A stretch of DNA of 64,000 bases from Chelatococcus caeni (lineage in GTDB: Bacteria > Pseudomonadota > Alphaproteobacteria > Rhizobiales > Beijerinckiaceae). Below the pieces are notes generated by a model, which saw only the letters and a list, made by a program, of their open reading frames with translations, ran no database searches and was not told the origin of the DNA. Both the position numbers and the translations under genes were made by a program. The stretch spans positions 1,765,070 to 1,829,069 of the forward strand of contig NZ_JACIEN010000001.1 of NCBI RefSeq assembly GCF_014196925.1. Reading direction: 5' to 3'. Shown here piece by piece: positions 8,734-16,801 of the stretch (the stretch's first letter is position 1; each line of letters starts with the position of its first letter).

Positions 8734-9555
8734 TCACCCCTCGCCGACGGCGCGGGTAACCGAAAGACGGATGTCGCCGGCCGCGCCGCACGACACGATC
8801 GCCCCCATGCCGGGGCGCACCGGATGGATGCCGGTGCTCGCCCCGGTCGAGACGATGTCGCCGGCCCTGAGGCCCAGGCCTCGTGCCGACAGGCAATTGG
8901 CGGCGAAGACGAGGGCGCCGAGCGGCCCGCCCGGCACCTTCGCCGCGCTGCCCTCGCCGACGGTCGCACCGTCGACCACGACACGGGTCGCGAGCGCATC
9001 GAGCGGCGCGTCGCGCCAGCCCTTCACCTGCGGCCCGACGATGATGCCGGCATTGTTGCCGAAGCCGCTGATGATGGCGGCCGGCCCGAGATCGTTGATG
9101 GCGGCGAGCGGATTGCTGGCGACCTCCACGGCGAGGAGGAGGTCGTCCACCGCCCGGGTCACCTCGTCGAGGCCGTAAGGCGCCTCGCGCGCCGGCAGGT
9201 CCGCGCCGAGGCGGACCGCGAACTCGGCCTCGATGGCCGCAAAGCCGCCCTCGATGACCGGCGCGGCCACCGTCTCGCCCCGCGCTTCGACCAGCGTGCC
9301 GGCGAAGACCGGGCCGACGAGCCGCTCCGCGCCGCCGTAGGCCGGGCGAAGGTCCGGATGGATGATAGCGACCTTCCAGCCGACGACGGGCGCGCCCCAT
9401 TGGCGGATCGCCTCGTCCTGAACGGCATAGGCCGCATCAAGAGAGGCGGGCAGCGGACCGGGAAAGGAATCGAGCGCCACAGCCGCGCGGCGGGCCGCGA
9501 CGAAGCGATTCGCGATTTCGGCGGAAGCTGCAGGCGAGCGCCCGAGATCCTGCAT
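8734..9555 (-). CDS. 2-keto-4-pentenoate hydratase / fumarylacetoacetate hydrolase-family protein
   Basis: This 273-residue protein of the FAH/MhpD superfamily starts MQDLGRSPAAS; the GGGGAGGAGA site just upstream decides this start over a longer open frame. Family signatures are VGWKVAI near residue 60 and the metal-binding acid pair in FAAIEAEFAVRLG. Later come EVASNPLAAIND and GGPLGALVFAANCLSARGLGL with GDIVSTGASTG. Enzymes of this fold hydrate or cleave 2-oxo acids using Mg2+. It heads the minus-strand run with the TRAP genes and is divergent from gntR, so it probably acts on a keto-acid intermediate. The exact substrate is unknown. Confidence 0.88.
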   Translation of the reverse strand: MQDLGRSPAASAEIANRFVAARRAAVALDSFPGPLPASLDAAYAVQDEAIRQWGAPVVGWKVAIIHPDLRPAYGGAERLVGPVFAGTLVEARGETVAAPVIEGGFAAIEAEFAVRLGADLPAREAPYGLDEVTRAVDDLLLAVEVASNPLAAINDLGPAAIISGFGNNAGIIVGPQVKGWRDAPLDALATRVVVDGATVGEGSAAKVPGGPLGALVFAANCLSARGLGLRAGDIVSTGASTGIHPVRPGMGAIVSCGAAGDIRLSVTRAVGEG

Positions 9556-9751
9556 GTCTCCTCCCCTTCCCCTGCCGGTATTGCCCGGCATTTTATCCTT
9601 CCAGATTGCGTCCCTGGCGGTGAATGTCGACCGCCGCGGCTCCCTCCGCAATCGTATATTTGTGTATGGTAGTATGCTCTGCTATATCGAGCAACAGCCA
9701 TTTGAAACGTTTTAAACATAGTTTGAACCGTTTGAATAGGGGGCGAAGCCC
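9556..9751. promoter_or_regulatory. Divergent promoter region of the FAH-type gene and gntR
   Basis: This AT-rich gap separates the two oppositely oriented genes. It contains TATATTTGTGTATGGTAGTA near 9655 and the GntR operator candidate near 9701. It is where the local GntR repressor would be expected to control both the catabolic and transport arms. Confidence 0.6.
9700..9737. promoter_or_regulatory. Candidate GntR operator
   Basis: Four near-identical boxes occur in 38 bp: TTTGAAAC, GTTTTAAAC, GTTTGAAC and GTTTGAA. The first two form an almost perfect palindrome (TTTGAAACGTTTTAAA, one mismatch per arm) and the last two are a direct repeat. The site ends about 14 bp before the gntR GTG start, overlapping its ribosome-binding region, which suits autoregulation. 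Confidence 0.5.
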
Positions 9752-10429
9752 GTGCTGGCAGAGGCGCAGACCACTTTCGAATCGGCAGCGCGGCGCGTGG
9801 AGCGCGAGCTGCGGCGAGCCATCATCACGCTCGCCATCGCCCCCGGCACGCGCCTGTCGGAGGTGGAGATCGCCCAGCGCTGGGGCGTGTCGCGCCAGCC
9901 CGTGCGCGAGGCGCTCATCGCCCTCGCCAAGTCGCGCCTCGTCGCGACGCTGCCGCAGCGCGGGACGATCGTCGCCCTGCTCTCCGCGCGCCAGATGATG
10001 GAGGCGCGCTTCGTGCGCGAGGCGGTGGAGGCGGCCGTCGTCCGCCGCGCCTGCGAAGGCTTCTCCTTCGAAAGCCGCCGGCGCATCGACGACCTGCTCG
10101 ACCTGCAGGAGAAGGCGGCCGAGCGCGGCGACCACACGTCCTTCCAGCGTGCGGACGAGCTGTTCCATCTCGCCCTCGTCGAGGGCACCGGCTGCATGCT
10201 CGCCTGGCAGGCGATCGAGGACCTGAAGGCCCACATGGACCGGGTCTGCTACCTCACGCTGCCGGGCATCGAGGCAATGCGCCCGCTCGTCGCCCAGCAC
10301 CGCGGCATCATGGCCGCCATCGACGCGCGCGATGCCGATGCCGCCGAGAAGGCCATGCGCCATCACCTCAACGAGATCCTGCGCGCCCTGCCGCGCGTGG
10401 AGGCCGACCACCCTCACCTCTTCGAGTGA
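9752..10429 (+). CDS. GntR-family transcriptional regulator (FadR/FCD subgroup)
   Basis: This 225-residue regulator uses a GTG start behind an AGGGGG site. The N-terminal winged helix (residues about 10-75) has the family pattern LRRAIITLAIAPGTRLSEVEIAQRWG followed by VSRQPVREALIALA. The all-helical FCD ligand-binding domain follows, with metal-site residues in DELFHLALVEGTG and HRGIMAAIDARDADAAEKAMRHH. It is the likely local repressor of uronate catabolism and is cotranscribed with kduI and kduD. Its position resembles UxuR/KdgR-type regulators. Confidence 0.92.
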   Translation: MLAEAQTTFESAARRVERELRRAIITLAIAPGTRLSEVEIAQRWGVSRQPVREALIALAKSRLVATLPQRGTIVALLSARQMMEARFVREAVEAAVVRRACEGFSFESRRRIDDLLDLQEKAAERGDHTSFQRADELFHLALVEGTGCMLAWQAIEDLKAHMDRVCYLTLPGIEAMRPLVAQHRGIMAAIDARDADAAEKAMRHHLNEILRALPRVEADHPHLFE

Positions 10430-10472
10430 GCGGCCGGCGGCACCGTCCATCCACAACCACGAGGCCGAATCC

Positions 10473-11336
10473 ATGCCCGCCCAAGGAACCCCTACGTCCA
10501 TCGAGACCCGCCACGCCATCCACTGGCGCGAGGCGGAGACCTTCGACACGGAAGCGCTGCGCGAGAACTTCCTCGTGCCCGGCCTGCTCGTGCCCGGCGC
10601 GCTCAACGTCACCTACACCCACTACGACCGGCTGATGCTCGCCGGCGCCGTGCCGCTCGGCGAGCCCCTCGCCTTCACCGAGGCCCATGCGCAGCTCGTC
10701 GGCAGCGAGCATCATCTCGCCCGCCGCGAGCTCGGCCTCATCAACATCGGCGGCCCCGGCCGCGTGACCGCCGACGGCACGACCTTCGATCTCAGCTTCC
10801 AGGACGCGCTCTATCTCGGCTCCGGCACGGCCGACGTGACCTTCGCCAGCGTCGATCCCGCCAATCCGGCCAAGTTCTACATCAACACGGCCCCGGCCCA
10901 CGCGCGCCATCCCGCCCGGCACATCACCAAGGAGGCGGCGAAGGCCGTCCCGCTCGGCAGCCAGGAGACCGCCAACAAGCGCACCATTTTCCAGTACCTG
11001 CACCCGGACGTGCTGCCGACCTGTCAACTCGTCATGGGCCTCACCCGCCTCGAGAGCGGCAGCGTCTGGAACACGATGCCGGCCCATACCCACGACCGGC
11101 GCATGGAGGCCTATCTCTATTTCGAACTGCCGGAGAACGCCTTCACGGTACACCTGATGGGCCGGCCCGAGGCGACGCGCCATCTCGTCGTGCGCAACGA
11201 ACAGGCCATCGTCTCCCCGCCCTGGTCGATCCACTGCGGCGCCGGCACCACGAGCTATGCCTTCATCTGGAGCATGGCCGGCGACAACCAGACCTTCACC
11301 GACATGGACATGATCGCCATGCAGGACCTTCGCTGA
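10473..11336 (+). CDS. kduI: 5-keto-4-deoxyuronate isomerase (4-deoxy-L-threo-5-hexosulose-uronate ketol-isomerase)
   Basis: This 287-residue KduI-family cupin isomerises the unsaturated uronate product of pectin, alginate or glycosaminoglycan breakdown to 2,5-diketo-3-deoxygluconate. Zinc ligands are visible as H205 and H207 in PAHTHDRR, E212 in RMEAYLYF and H254 in PPWSIHCG. The start (MPAQGTPTS) follows gntR by 43 bp; an upstream extension of the frame overlaps gntR and is unlikely. It is followed 11 bp later by kduD, which takes its product. Confidence 0.93.
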   Translation: MPAQGTPTSIETRHAIHWREAETFDTEALRENFLVPGLLVPGALNVTYTHYDRLMLAGAVPLGEPLAFTEAHAQLVGSEHHLARRELGLINIGGPGRVTADGTTFDLSFQDALYLGSGTADVTFASVDPANPAKFYINTAPAHARHPARHITKEAAKAVPLGSQETANKRTIFQYLHPDVLPTCQLVMGLTRLESGSVWNTMPAHTHDRRMEAYLYFELPENAFTVHLMGRPEATRHLVVRNEQAIVSPPWSIHCGAGTTSYAFIWSMAGDNQTFTDMDMIAMQDLR

Positions 11337-11347
11337 GGAGCCGGCCC

Positions 11348-12136
11348 ATGACGACCACGACCAGCCCTGCGCCGGCTTTCGCCAGCCTCTTCGACCTCTC
11401 CGGCAAGGTCGCCCTCGTCACCGGCGCGCGCACGGGCCTCGGCAAGGCGCTGGCCGAGGCGCTCGCCAGCGCCGGGGCCGACGTCGTCGGCCTCGGCTCG
11501 CGGCCGATGCCCGAGACGGCCGATGCCGTCGCCGCCCAGGGCCGCAGCTTCCACGAGGTCGTCTGCGACCTCGAGAAGCCGCAGGATTTCCACGCCCTCG
11601 TCGCCGACGTCGTCGCAAGAGCCGGCGGCATCGACATTCTCGTCAACAACGCCGGCATCATCCGCAGGGAGGACGTGCTCGACTATACGGAGGAGGACTG
11701 GGACGCGGTGATGACCGTGAACCTCAAGAGCCTCTTCCAGCTCTCGCAGGCGGTCGGGCGGCACATGGTGGCGAGCGGCCGGCCGGGCCGCATCGTCAAC
11801 GTCGCTTCGCTCCTCTCCTTCCAGGGCGGCATCCGCGTGCCGGCCTACACGGCCGCGAAGCACGGCGTCGCCGGCCTCACCAAGCTCATGGCGAACGAGC
11901 TGGCGCCGAAGGGCATCACCGTCAACGCCATCGCCCCGGGCTACATGGAGACGGACAACACGGCGGCCCTCAGGGCGGACCCCGAGCGCACGCGCCAGCT
12001 CATGGACCGCATCCCCGCCGGCCGCTGGGGCGCGCCGCAGGACCTCGCCACCGCCGTCCTCTTCTTCGCCGCCCCGGCGAGCGGCTACGTCACCGGCACG
12101 GTGCTGCCGGTCGACGGCGGCTGGATGGCGCGGTGA
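11348..12136 (+). CDS. kduD: 2-dehydro-3-deoxy-D-gluconate 5-dehydrogenase (SDR)
   Basis: This 262-residue short-chain dehydrogenase shows the NAD(P) motif VTGARTGLG (about residues 24-32), NNAGI (about 98-102), the catalytic serine in VASLL and Y167/K171 in YTAAK. The C terminus VTGTVLPVDGGWMAR is typical of the 2-deoxy-D-gluconate 3-dehydrogenase/KduD branch. It reduces 2,5-diketo-3-deoxygluconate to KDG in the cytoplasm. It directly follows kduI in the gntR-kduI-kduD operon. Confidence 0.93.
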   Translation: MTTTTSPAPAFASLFDLSGKVALVTGARTGLGKALAEALASAGADVVGLGSRPMPETADAVAAQGRSFHEVVCDLEKPQDFHALVADVVARAGGIDILVNNAGIIRREDVLDYTEEDWDAVMTVNLKSLFQLSQAVGRHMVASGRPGRIVNVASLLSFQGGIRVPAYTAAKHGVAGLTKLMANELAPKGITVNAIAPGYMETDNTAALRADPERTRQLMDRIPAGRWGAPQDLATAVLFFAAPASGYVTGTVLPVDGGWMAR

Positions 12137-12245
12137 CGGCATACGGATAGCCATCGCGGCCGAAGTCTCCCCGCACCGCCGAAGTCTCCCCGCACCGCCG
12201 AAGTCTCCCGCACTGCCGAAGCCTGCCGCGCGCGCCGCAACGCGT

Positions 12246-12895
12246 GCAGGCCGCTGAAGCCCGCGGACGCGAGCGACGCCTCCTCCCGTCATGGCCGGGC
12301 TTGTCCCGGCCATCCACGCCTCTTGCCCTCGTGCCAGCATCGCCGCGTGGATGCCCGCGACGAGCGCGGGCATGACGGCGGGGGACTTGCGCTGCGCAGC
12401 GCGGCGAGGCCGCGCAGGCGGCCGATGCAGGAATAGCGGGGTTCGTCTTTTGGGCCCACGTCGCCGCGCATCAGGCTCGCAGGCCGCTAAAGCCGTGCGG
12501 GCGTCGCGCACACCCTCTCCTCCAGTCATGGCCGGGCTTGTCCCGGCCATCCACGCCTTTTGCGCTCGTGCCAGCGTCGCCGCGTGGATGCCCGCGACGA
12601 GCGCGGGCATGACGGCGGGGGACTGGCACTGCGCATCGCGGCGAGGCCGCGCAGGCGGCCGATGGAGGAACAGCGGGGTTCGTCTTTTGGGCCCACGTCG
12701 CCGCGCATCAGGCTCGCAGGCCGCTAAAGCCGTGCGGGCGTCGCGCACACCCTCTCCTCCAGTCATGGCCGGGCTTGTCCCGGCCATCCACGCCTTTTGC
12801 GCTCGTGCCAGCGTCGCCGCGTGGATGCCCGCGACGAGCGCGGGCATGACGGCGGGGGACTGGCACTGCGCGGCCTGTCGCGCAGGCGGCCGATC
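12246..12895. repeat. 237-bp tandem repeat containing uxuA 3'-end fragments
   Basis: The palindromic element starting ATGGCCGGGCTTGTCC recurs at 12291, 12528 and 12765, exactly 237 bp apart; copies 2 and 3 are almost identical and copy 1 is more diverged. Each unit joins a short-form dispersed palindrome to a segment of about 75 bp matching the uxuA 3' coding region (compare 12393-12474 and 12631-12712 with 13043-13118). The last unit keeps only part of this. The rest of 12137-13000 holds no convincing gene, only a short GAAGTCTCCCCGCACCGCC triplication at 12160-12225. Confidence 0.85.
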
Positions 12896-13000
12896 AGGCG
12901 CGGGGCATGACGACTGGGGCGTTGCACTCCGTGGCTTCGTCTTGCCAAACGACGGCCATGGACGAGCGCGGCCATGCCCCCGGGGATGGCCGGCGCGCCC

Positions 13001-14185
13001 TTACGCCCTGCCCTGCACCCGCTCCAGCGCCATCATCACGCCGCGCAGCTCGGCGAGGCCGCGCAGGCGGCCGATGCAGGAATAGCCGGGGTTGGTCTTC
13101 TTGCCGACGTCGTCGAGCATGAGGTGGCCGTGGTCCGGTCGCATCGGGATGGCGGCATCCGCCCGCCCCTCGCCGCGCCGGCGCGCCTCCTCGTCCAGGA
13201 GCGCCCCGATGACGCCGATCATGTCGGACGAGCCGGCGAGATGGTCGTCCTCGAAGAAGGAGCCGTCGTCCTCGCGTTTCACATTGCGCAGGTGGGCGAA
13301 ATGGATGCGCGGGCCGAACTCGCGCACCATGGCGACGAGGTCGTTGTCCGCCCGCGCGCCGTAGGAGCCGACGCAGAAGGTGAGCCCGTTCGCCGGCGTG
13401 TCCGCCGCGGCCAGGACGGCGCGGGCGTCCTCGGCCGTGGAGACGACGCGCGGCAGGCCGAAGAGCGAGAACGGCGGATCGTCCGGATGGATGCACAGGC
13501 GCGCGCCCACCTCCTCCGCCACCGGCGCCACCTCCTGCAGGAAGGCGACGAGATTGGCGCGCAGCTCGGCCGGGCCGATGCCGTCATAGGCGGAAAGCAG
13601 CTTGCGCATGCCCGCGCGGTCATGGGTGAAGTCCGAGCCCGGCAGGCCGGCGATGATGTTGCGCTCGAGCGCGTCCCTATCGGCCTCGCTCATGGCGGCG
13701 AGGCGCGCGCGGGCCGCCGAGAGGATGGCCTCGGGATAGCTCGCCTCGGCGCCCCGGCGCTCCAGGATGAAAACGTCGTAGGCGGCGAAATCCACCATGT
13801 CGAAGCGCAGGGCATAGCTGCCGTCGGCGACCTGCCACATCAGGTTGGTGCGCGTCCAGTCCACCACGGGCATGAAGTTGTAGCAGATGGTGGTGACGCC
13901 GCCGGCGGCGCAGGCGCGCAGCGACGCGATCCAGTTGTCGATGTAGCGCCGGAAGTTGCCGGAGCGCGTCTTGATGTCGTCGTGGACCGGGATGCTCTCG
14001 ACGACGGACCAGGTGAGGCCCGCCTTCTCGATCAGGGCGCGCCGCTCGGTGACCGCCTCGACGGTCCAGGCCTCGCCGCTGGTGATCTGGTGCAACGCGC
14101 TGACGATGCCCGTGGCGCCCGTCTGGCGCACATCGGCCAGGGTCACAGGATCCTGCGGGCCGAACCACCGCCAAGTCTGTTCCAT
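13001..14185 (-). CDS. uxuA: Mannonate dehydratase
   Basis: This 394-residue UxuA-family enzyme dehydrates D-mannonate to 2-keto-3-deoxygluconate, the same product that KduD makes. Recognisable segments are [16 protein letters not shown] at the N terminus, the metal-site stretch [22 protein letters not shown] and [12 protein letters not shown]. The C terminus is [23 protein letters not shown] at 14185 is preferred over the GTG one codon upstream because of its spacing from GAGGGG. It converges on kduD. Its last roughly 75 coding bases have been copied into the adjacent tandem repeat. Confidence 0.95.
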   Translation of the reverse strand: MEQTWRWFGPQDPVTLADVRQTGATGIVSALHQITSGEAWTVEAVTERRALIEKAGLTWSVVESIPVHDDIKTRSGNFRRYIDNWIASLRACAAGGVTTICYNFMPVVDWTRTNLMWQVADGSYALRFDMVDFAAYDVFILERRGAEASYPEAILSAARARLAAMSEADRDALERNIIAGLPGSDFTHDRAGMRKLLSAYDGIGPAELRANLVAFLQEVAPVAEEVGARLCIHPDDPPFSLFGLPRVVSTAEDARAVLAAADTPANGLTFCVGSYGARADNDLVAMVREFGPRIHFAHLRNVKREDDGSFFEDDHLAGSSDMIGVIGALLDEEARRRGEGRADAAIPMRPDHGHLMLDDVGKKTNPGYSCIGRLRGLAELRGVMMALERVQGRA

Positions 14186-14354
14186 CACAGCCCCTCGCTT
14201 TTCGGGCGCGGCGCGCCCATCTCAACCATGCTGCCGCCCCTTATATCGATTTAGCCTGCGGCGCGAAGCCCCCGCCGCGGCTGTCCACTTTGCGGCCTGC
14301 GGCGTCACGCGCTATAGCGGAGCCGCACACGGCAGGAGAAGGGTCGAACGAACG

Positions 14355-14714
14355 GTGACGGAGCGCTCCCACGCACCGCTGACATTGCTGGCGCTCCTCG
14401 CAGGCATCCTCTTCCTTGCCCTGCAGGGCGGGCGGCCGCTCGTGCCGCCGTCCCCCGACATCGTGGTCGCGGCGCGGGCCGTCGCCACCGGCGACCTCTC
14501 GCCAGCCACGCTCCACGATGTCCTTGCCCCGCGCGGCGGAAGCAGCCAGCCGTTCGCCGGTCCCTCCGATCCGCCGGCACCGCTGACGCCCCGTGCGGCC
14601 GCAGCGGCCGCGCCCGAAGCCGCTCCGCGGTGCACGTTCGACCGGCCGGCCGCCTGGCCGGCGCGCTCCCACGCCCCCTGCGCCCGTCCGCAGACAGGCC
14701 CGCCCGCGGCGTGA
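14355..14714 (+). CDS. Small proline/alanine-rich protein with N-terminal hydrophobic segment
   Basis: Hypothetical 119-residue protein with a GTG start. The N terminus (TERSHAPLTLLALLAGILF) looks like a signal anchor, and the rest is rich in Pro, Ala and Arg with no recognised domain. The SD-like GGAGAAGG is rather far (about 13 nt) from the start. A strong hairpin starts at the stop codon, which supports a real transcript. It could still be a chance open frame in GC-rich DNA. Confidence 0.45.
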   Translation: MTERSHAPLTLLALLAGILFLALQGGRPLVPPSPDIVVAARAVATGDLSPATLHDVLAPRGGSSQPFAGPSDPPAPLTPRAAAAAAPEAAPRCTFDRPAAWPARSHAPCARPQTGPPAA

Positions 14715-14742
14715 ACCGGCGGCGCGGTCCGCCGCGCCGGTT
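14714..14742 (+). terminator. Hairpin at the stop of the 14355 gene
   Basis: Arms AACCGGCG and CGCCGGTT enclose a GC-rich inner part and are followed by TTC. It is terminator-like but lacks a long U tract. Confidence 0.45.
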
Positions 14743-14912
14743 TCACGCAGTCGGCCATGCCGGCTGGAGCTTGCCTCGCCGCCCGTCGGGCGGCTGACGA
14801 GGTCACGTCCATGTATTCTTCGACCGATCCTGCGGCCGCTGCCGGCCGCTTGCGCGCAGCTGCGCGCGCCCTTCACCCCGCCGCCCCTCTCCAGTCGCCG
14901 CGGAGGTGAGCG

Positions 14913-15194
14913 ATGTCCGTCCAATTTTCCAGGAAGGGCGTCGCCCGCGCGACCGCCGTGAGCGCGGTCATTCTCGTCGGCACCGAGATCCTCGGCGTCG
15001 CCGTCGCCACCGGCTGGGCCATCGGCGGCCTCATGGAGCTCGGCGACGTCGTCACCCTGGCGCTGACGGCCCTGCTCGCCGCCGGCGGGCTCGCCATCCT
15101 CGCAAAGTTCACCCGCCGGGTGATCGACGTCGAGCTGAAGGGCCATTCCGTCGAGATCCTCGACCGACAACCGGCCGAGGACCAGAGCCCCTGA
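14913..15194 (+). CDS. Small conserved-type membrane protein
   Basis: A 93-residue protein with two transmembrane helices (about residues 15-37 and 45-66), then a basic amphipathic segment (KFTRRVIDVELKGHSVEILD). A GCGGAGGTGAGC site precedes the ATG. The balanced composition and ribosome-binding site argue for a genuine gene. No function recognised. It converges with the next membrane gene. Confidence 0.7.
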   Translation: MSVQFSRKGVARATAVSAVILVGTEILGVAVATGWAIGGLMELGDVVTLALTALLAAGGLAILAKFTRRVIDVELKGHSVEILDRQPAEDQSP

Positions 15195-15206
15195 GGCTCG
15201 GGAGGC

Positions 15207-15713
15207 TCACCGCGCCGGCGCGTCCTCGACGAGCCGGCGGCCGGCGCTGAACAGCACCGCGAGCGTCATCACCGCCTCGAGCATGAACCAGGGCCCCGCC
15301 AGCCTGTCGAAACCGACGGAGGCGATCTCGCTGGTGCGCAGCCACCACAGCTGCGCACCGCAGGGGCAGACGCCCTGGAAGGTGGCGAGCACCGTCATGC
15401 GCGCCGCCCAGATGACCTGCACCAGCATCAGCGCGCCGAGGCCGAGGAGCAGCCGCCTGTGCCGGCGCTCGACCTCCGCCTGCGCCAGCGCGAACCAGCC
15501 GACCACGAAGAAGGGCATGGACACGAAGGCGCCGACGCTCAGCGCCTCCGTCCAGCACTGGTTGCAGGCCGTAACGATGGTCGAGAGAATGCCGCTCGCC
15601 GCGCCGACCACGAAGGCCGCCGCGGCGACGAAGACGCCCCTGCGCCCGAGAACGAAGGAAATCGCAAAGGCAACCGCAAGCGCGGCAGCGATCAGCAGCA
15701 CGAGGCGCAACAT
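15207..15713 (-). CDS. Multi-pass membrane protein of unknown function
   Basis: A 168-residue protein starting MLRLVLLIAA after a GGGGGGAAGAGC site. Five hydrophobic segments are visible, with two cysteine pairs (CNQCW near residue 51 and VCPCG near residue 115) that could bind a metal or form disulfides. The open frame extends much further upstream, but through a repeat. No family recognised. Confidence 0.7.
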   Translation of the reverse strand: MLRLVLLIAAALAVAFAISFVLGRRGVFVAAAAFVVGAASGILSTIVTACNQCWTEALSVGAFVSMPFFVVGWFALAQAEVERRHRRLLLGLGALMLVQVIWAARMTVLATFQGVCPCGAQLWWLRTSEIASVGFDRLAGPWFMLEAVMTLAVLFSAGRRLVEDAPAR

Positions 15714-15824
15714 GCTCTTCCCCCCAAACGGCCATCGGGCGGACCGCCCGGCCCGCCCGATGGTTTTCACACGCTGCCGAACTGTCAATGACCACGCGAC
15801 GCGACATGCGTGACGCCGGCCGCC

Positions 15825-15911
15825 GTCATGCCCGCTCGTCACGGGGCATCCACGCCTCGAAAGTCCTGCAAGGTCAAAGGCGTGGATGGCCGGGATAAAC
15901 CCGGCCATGAC
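15825..15911. repeat. Short-form dispersed palindrome
   Basis: GTCATG and CATGAC ends, CCACGCC/GGCGTGG inner arms and a GGCCGGG-ATAAA-CCCGGCC hairpin. It belongs to the same family as the copies at 3895 and 12288, in inverted orientation relative to the kduD-uxuA copies. Confidence 0.75.
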
Positions 15912-16003
15912 GCGGGAAACGTTGCATGCTGCTCCGCAGGTCCCTGCGCTCTCGCAGCCGGCAGCCCGGGACGCGTGCCAGACGGCGGGCCCCGCGGCCC
16001 GCC

Positions 16004-16795
16004 TCAGTGCAGGATCTGGCTCAGGAAAAGCTTGGTGCGCTCGTGCTGCGGGTTCTTGAAGAAATCGTCGGGGGTGTTCATCTCGACGATCTGGCCCGCA
16101 TCCATGAAGATGACGCGGTTCGCCACCTGCCGGGCGAAGCCCATCTCGTGCGTGACGACGATCATGGTCATGCCCTCCTCGGCGAGCGTGACCATGGTGT
16201 CGAGCACTTCCTTGACCATCTCCGGGTCGAGCGCCGAGGTCGGCTCGTCGAAGAGCATGATCTTCGGGCTCATGCACAGCGAGCGCGCGATGGCGACGCG
16301 CTGCTGCTGCCCGCCCGACAGCTGGCCCGGGTACTTATTGGCCTGCTCGGGGATCTTGACGCGCTTGAGATAGTGCATCGCGACCTCTTCCGCGTCCTTC
16401 TTCGGCATCTTGCGCACCCAGATAGGCGCCAGCGTGCAGTTCTCGAGGATGGTGAGATGCGGGAACAGGTTGAAGTGCTGGAACACCATGCCGACGTCGC
16501 GGCGGATCTCGTCGATGCGCTTCAGGTCGTTGGTCAGTTCCACCCCGTCGACGATGATCTTGCCCTGCTGGTGCTCCTCCAGCCGGTTGATGCAGCGGAT
16601 CATGGTCGACTTGCCCGATCCCGACGGACCGCACACGACGATGCGCTCGCCGCGCGTCACCTTGAGATTGATGTCGCGCAGCACGTGAAATTCCCCGTAC
16701 CACTTGTGCACGCCGAGCATCTCGACCGCGGTCTCGGTCTTCAGCGAAACGGGCTTGAGCTGGGCCGGACGGTCCGTTGCGGTTGCCATTGCCAT
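16004..16795 (-). CDS. aapP: General L-amino acid ABC transporter ATP-binding protein
   Basis: This 263-residue ABC ATPase of the polar amino acid (GlnQ/AapP) family has Walker [10 protein letters not shown] at residues 56-64, signature LSGGQQQR, and Walker [13 protein letters not shown] followed by the D-loop and VTHEMGF switch histidine. It energises uptake of a broad range of amino acids. It is the last gene of the aapJQMP operon, 6 bp after aapM. A perfect GC-rich hairpin (15984-16003) starts right at its stop codon. Confidence 0.96.
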   Translation of the reverse strand: MAMATATDRPAQLKPVSLKTETAVEMLGVHKWYGEFHVLRDINLKVTRGERIVVCGPSGSGKSTMIRCINRLEEHQQGKIIVDGVELTNDLKRIDEIRRDVGMVFQHFNLFPHLTILENCTLAPIWVRKMPKKDAEEVAMHYLKRVKIPEQANKYPGQLSGGQQQRVAIARSLCMSPKIMLFDEPTSALDPEMVKEVLDTMVTLAEEGMTMIVVTHEMGFARQVANRVIFMDAGQIVEMNTPDDFFKNPQHERTKLFLSQILH

Positions 16796-16801
16796 CGTTT
16801 C

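Noticed and set aside
12246..12895. Possible CRISPR array (regular 237-bp periodicity)
   Set aside because: The repeated unit is the whole 237 bp rather than a 25-40 bp repeat with unique spacers, there are no cas genes, and the unit is explained by a palindrome plus uxuA fragment.
12289..12975. Minus-strand 60-70 codon proteins starting MRGDVGPKDEP and similar
   Set aside because: They are translations of the tandem repeat; their resemblance to the UxuA C terminus comes from the duplicated DNA, not from functional genes.
13956..14714. 252-codon plus-strand frame opposite uxuA
   Set aside because: Its first half is antisense to uxuA; only the part from the GTG at 14355 is kept as a possible small gene.
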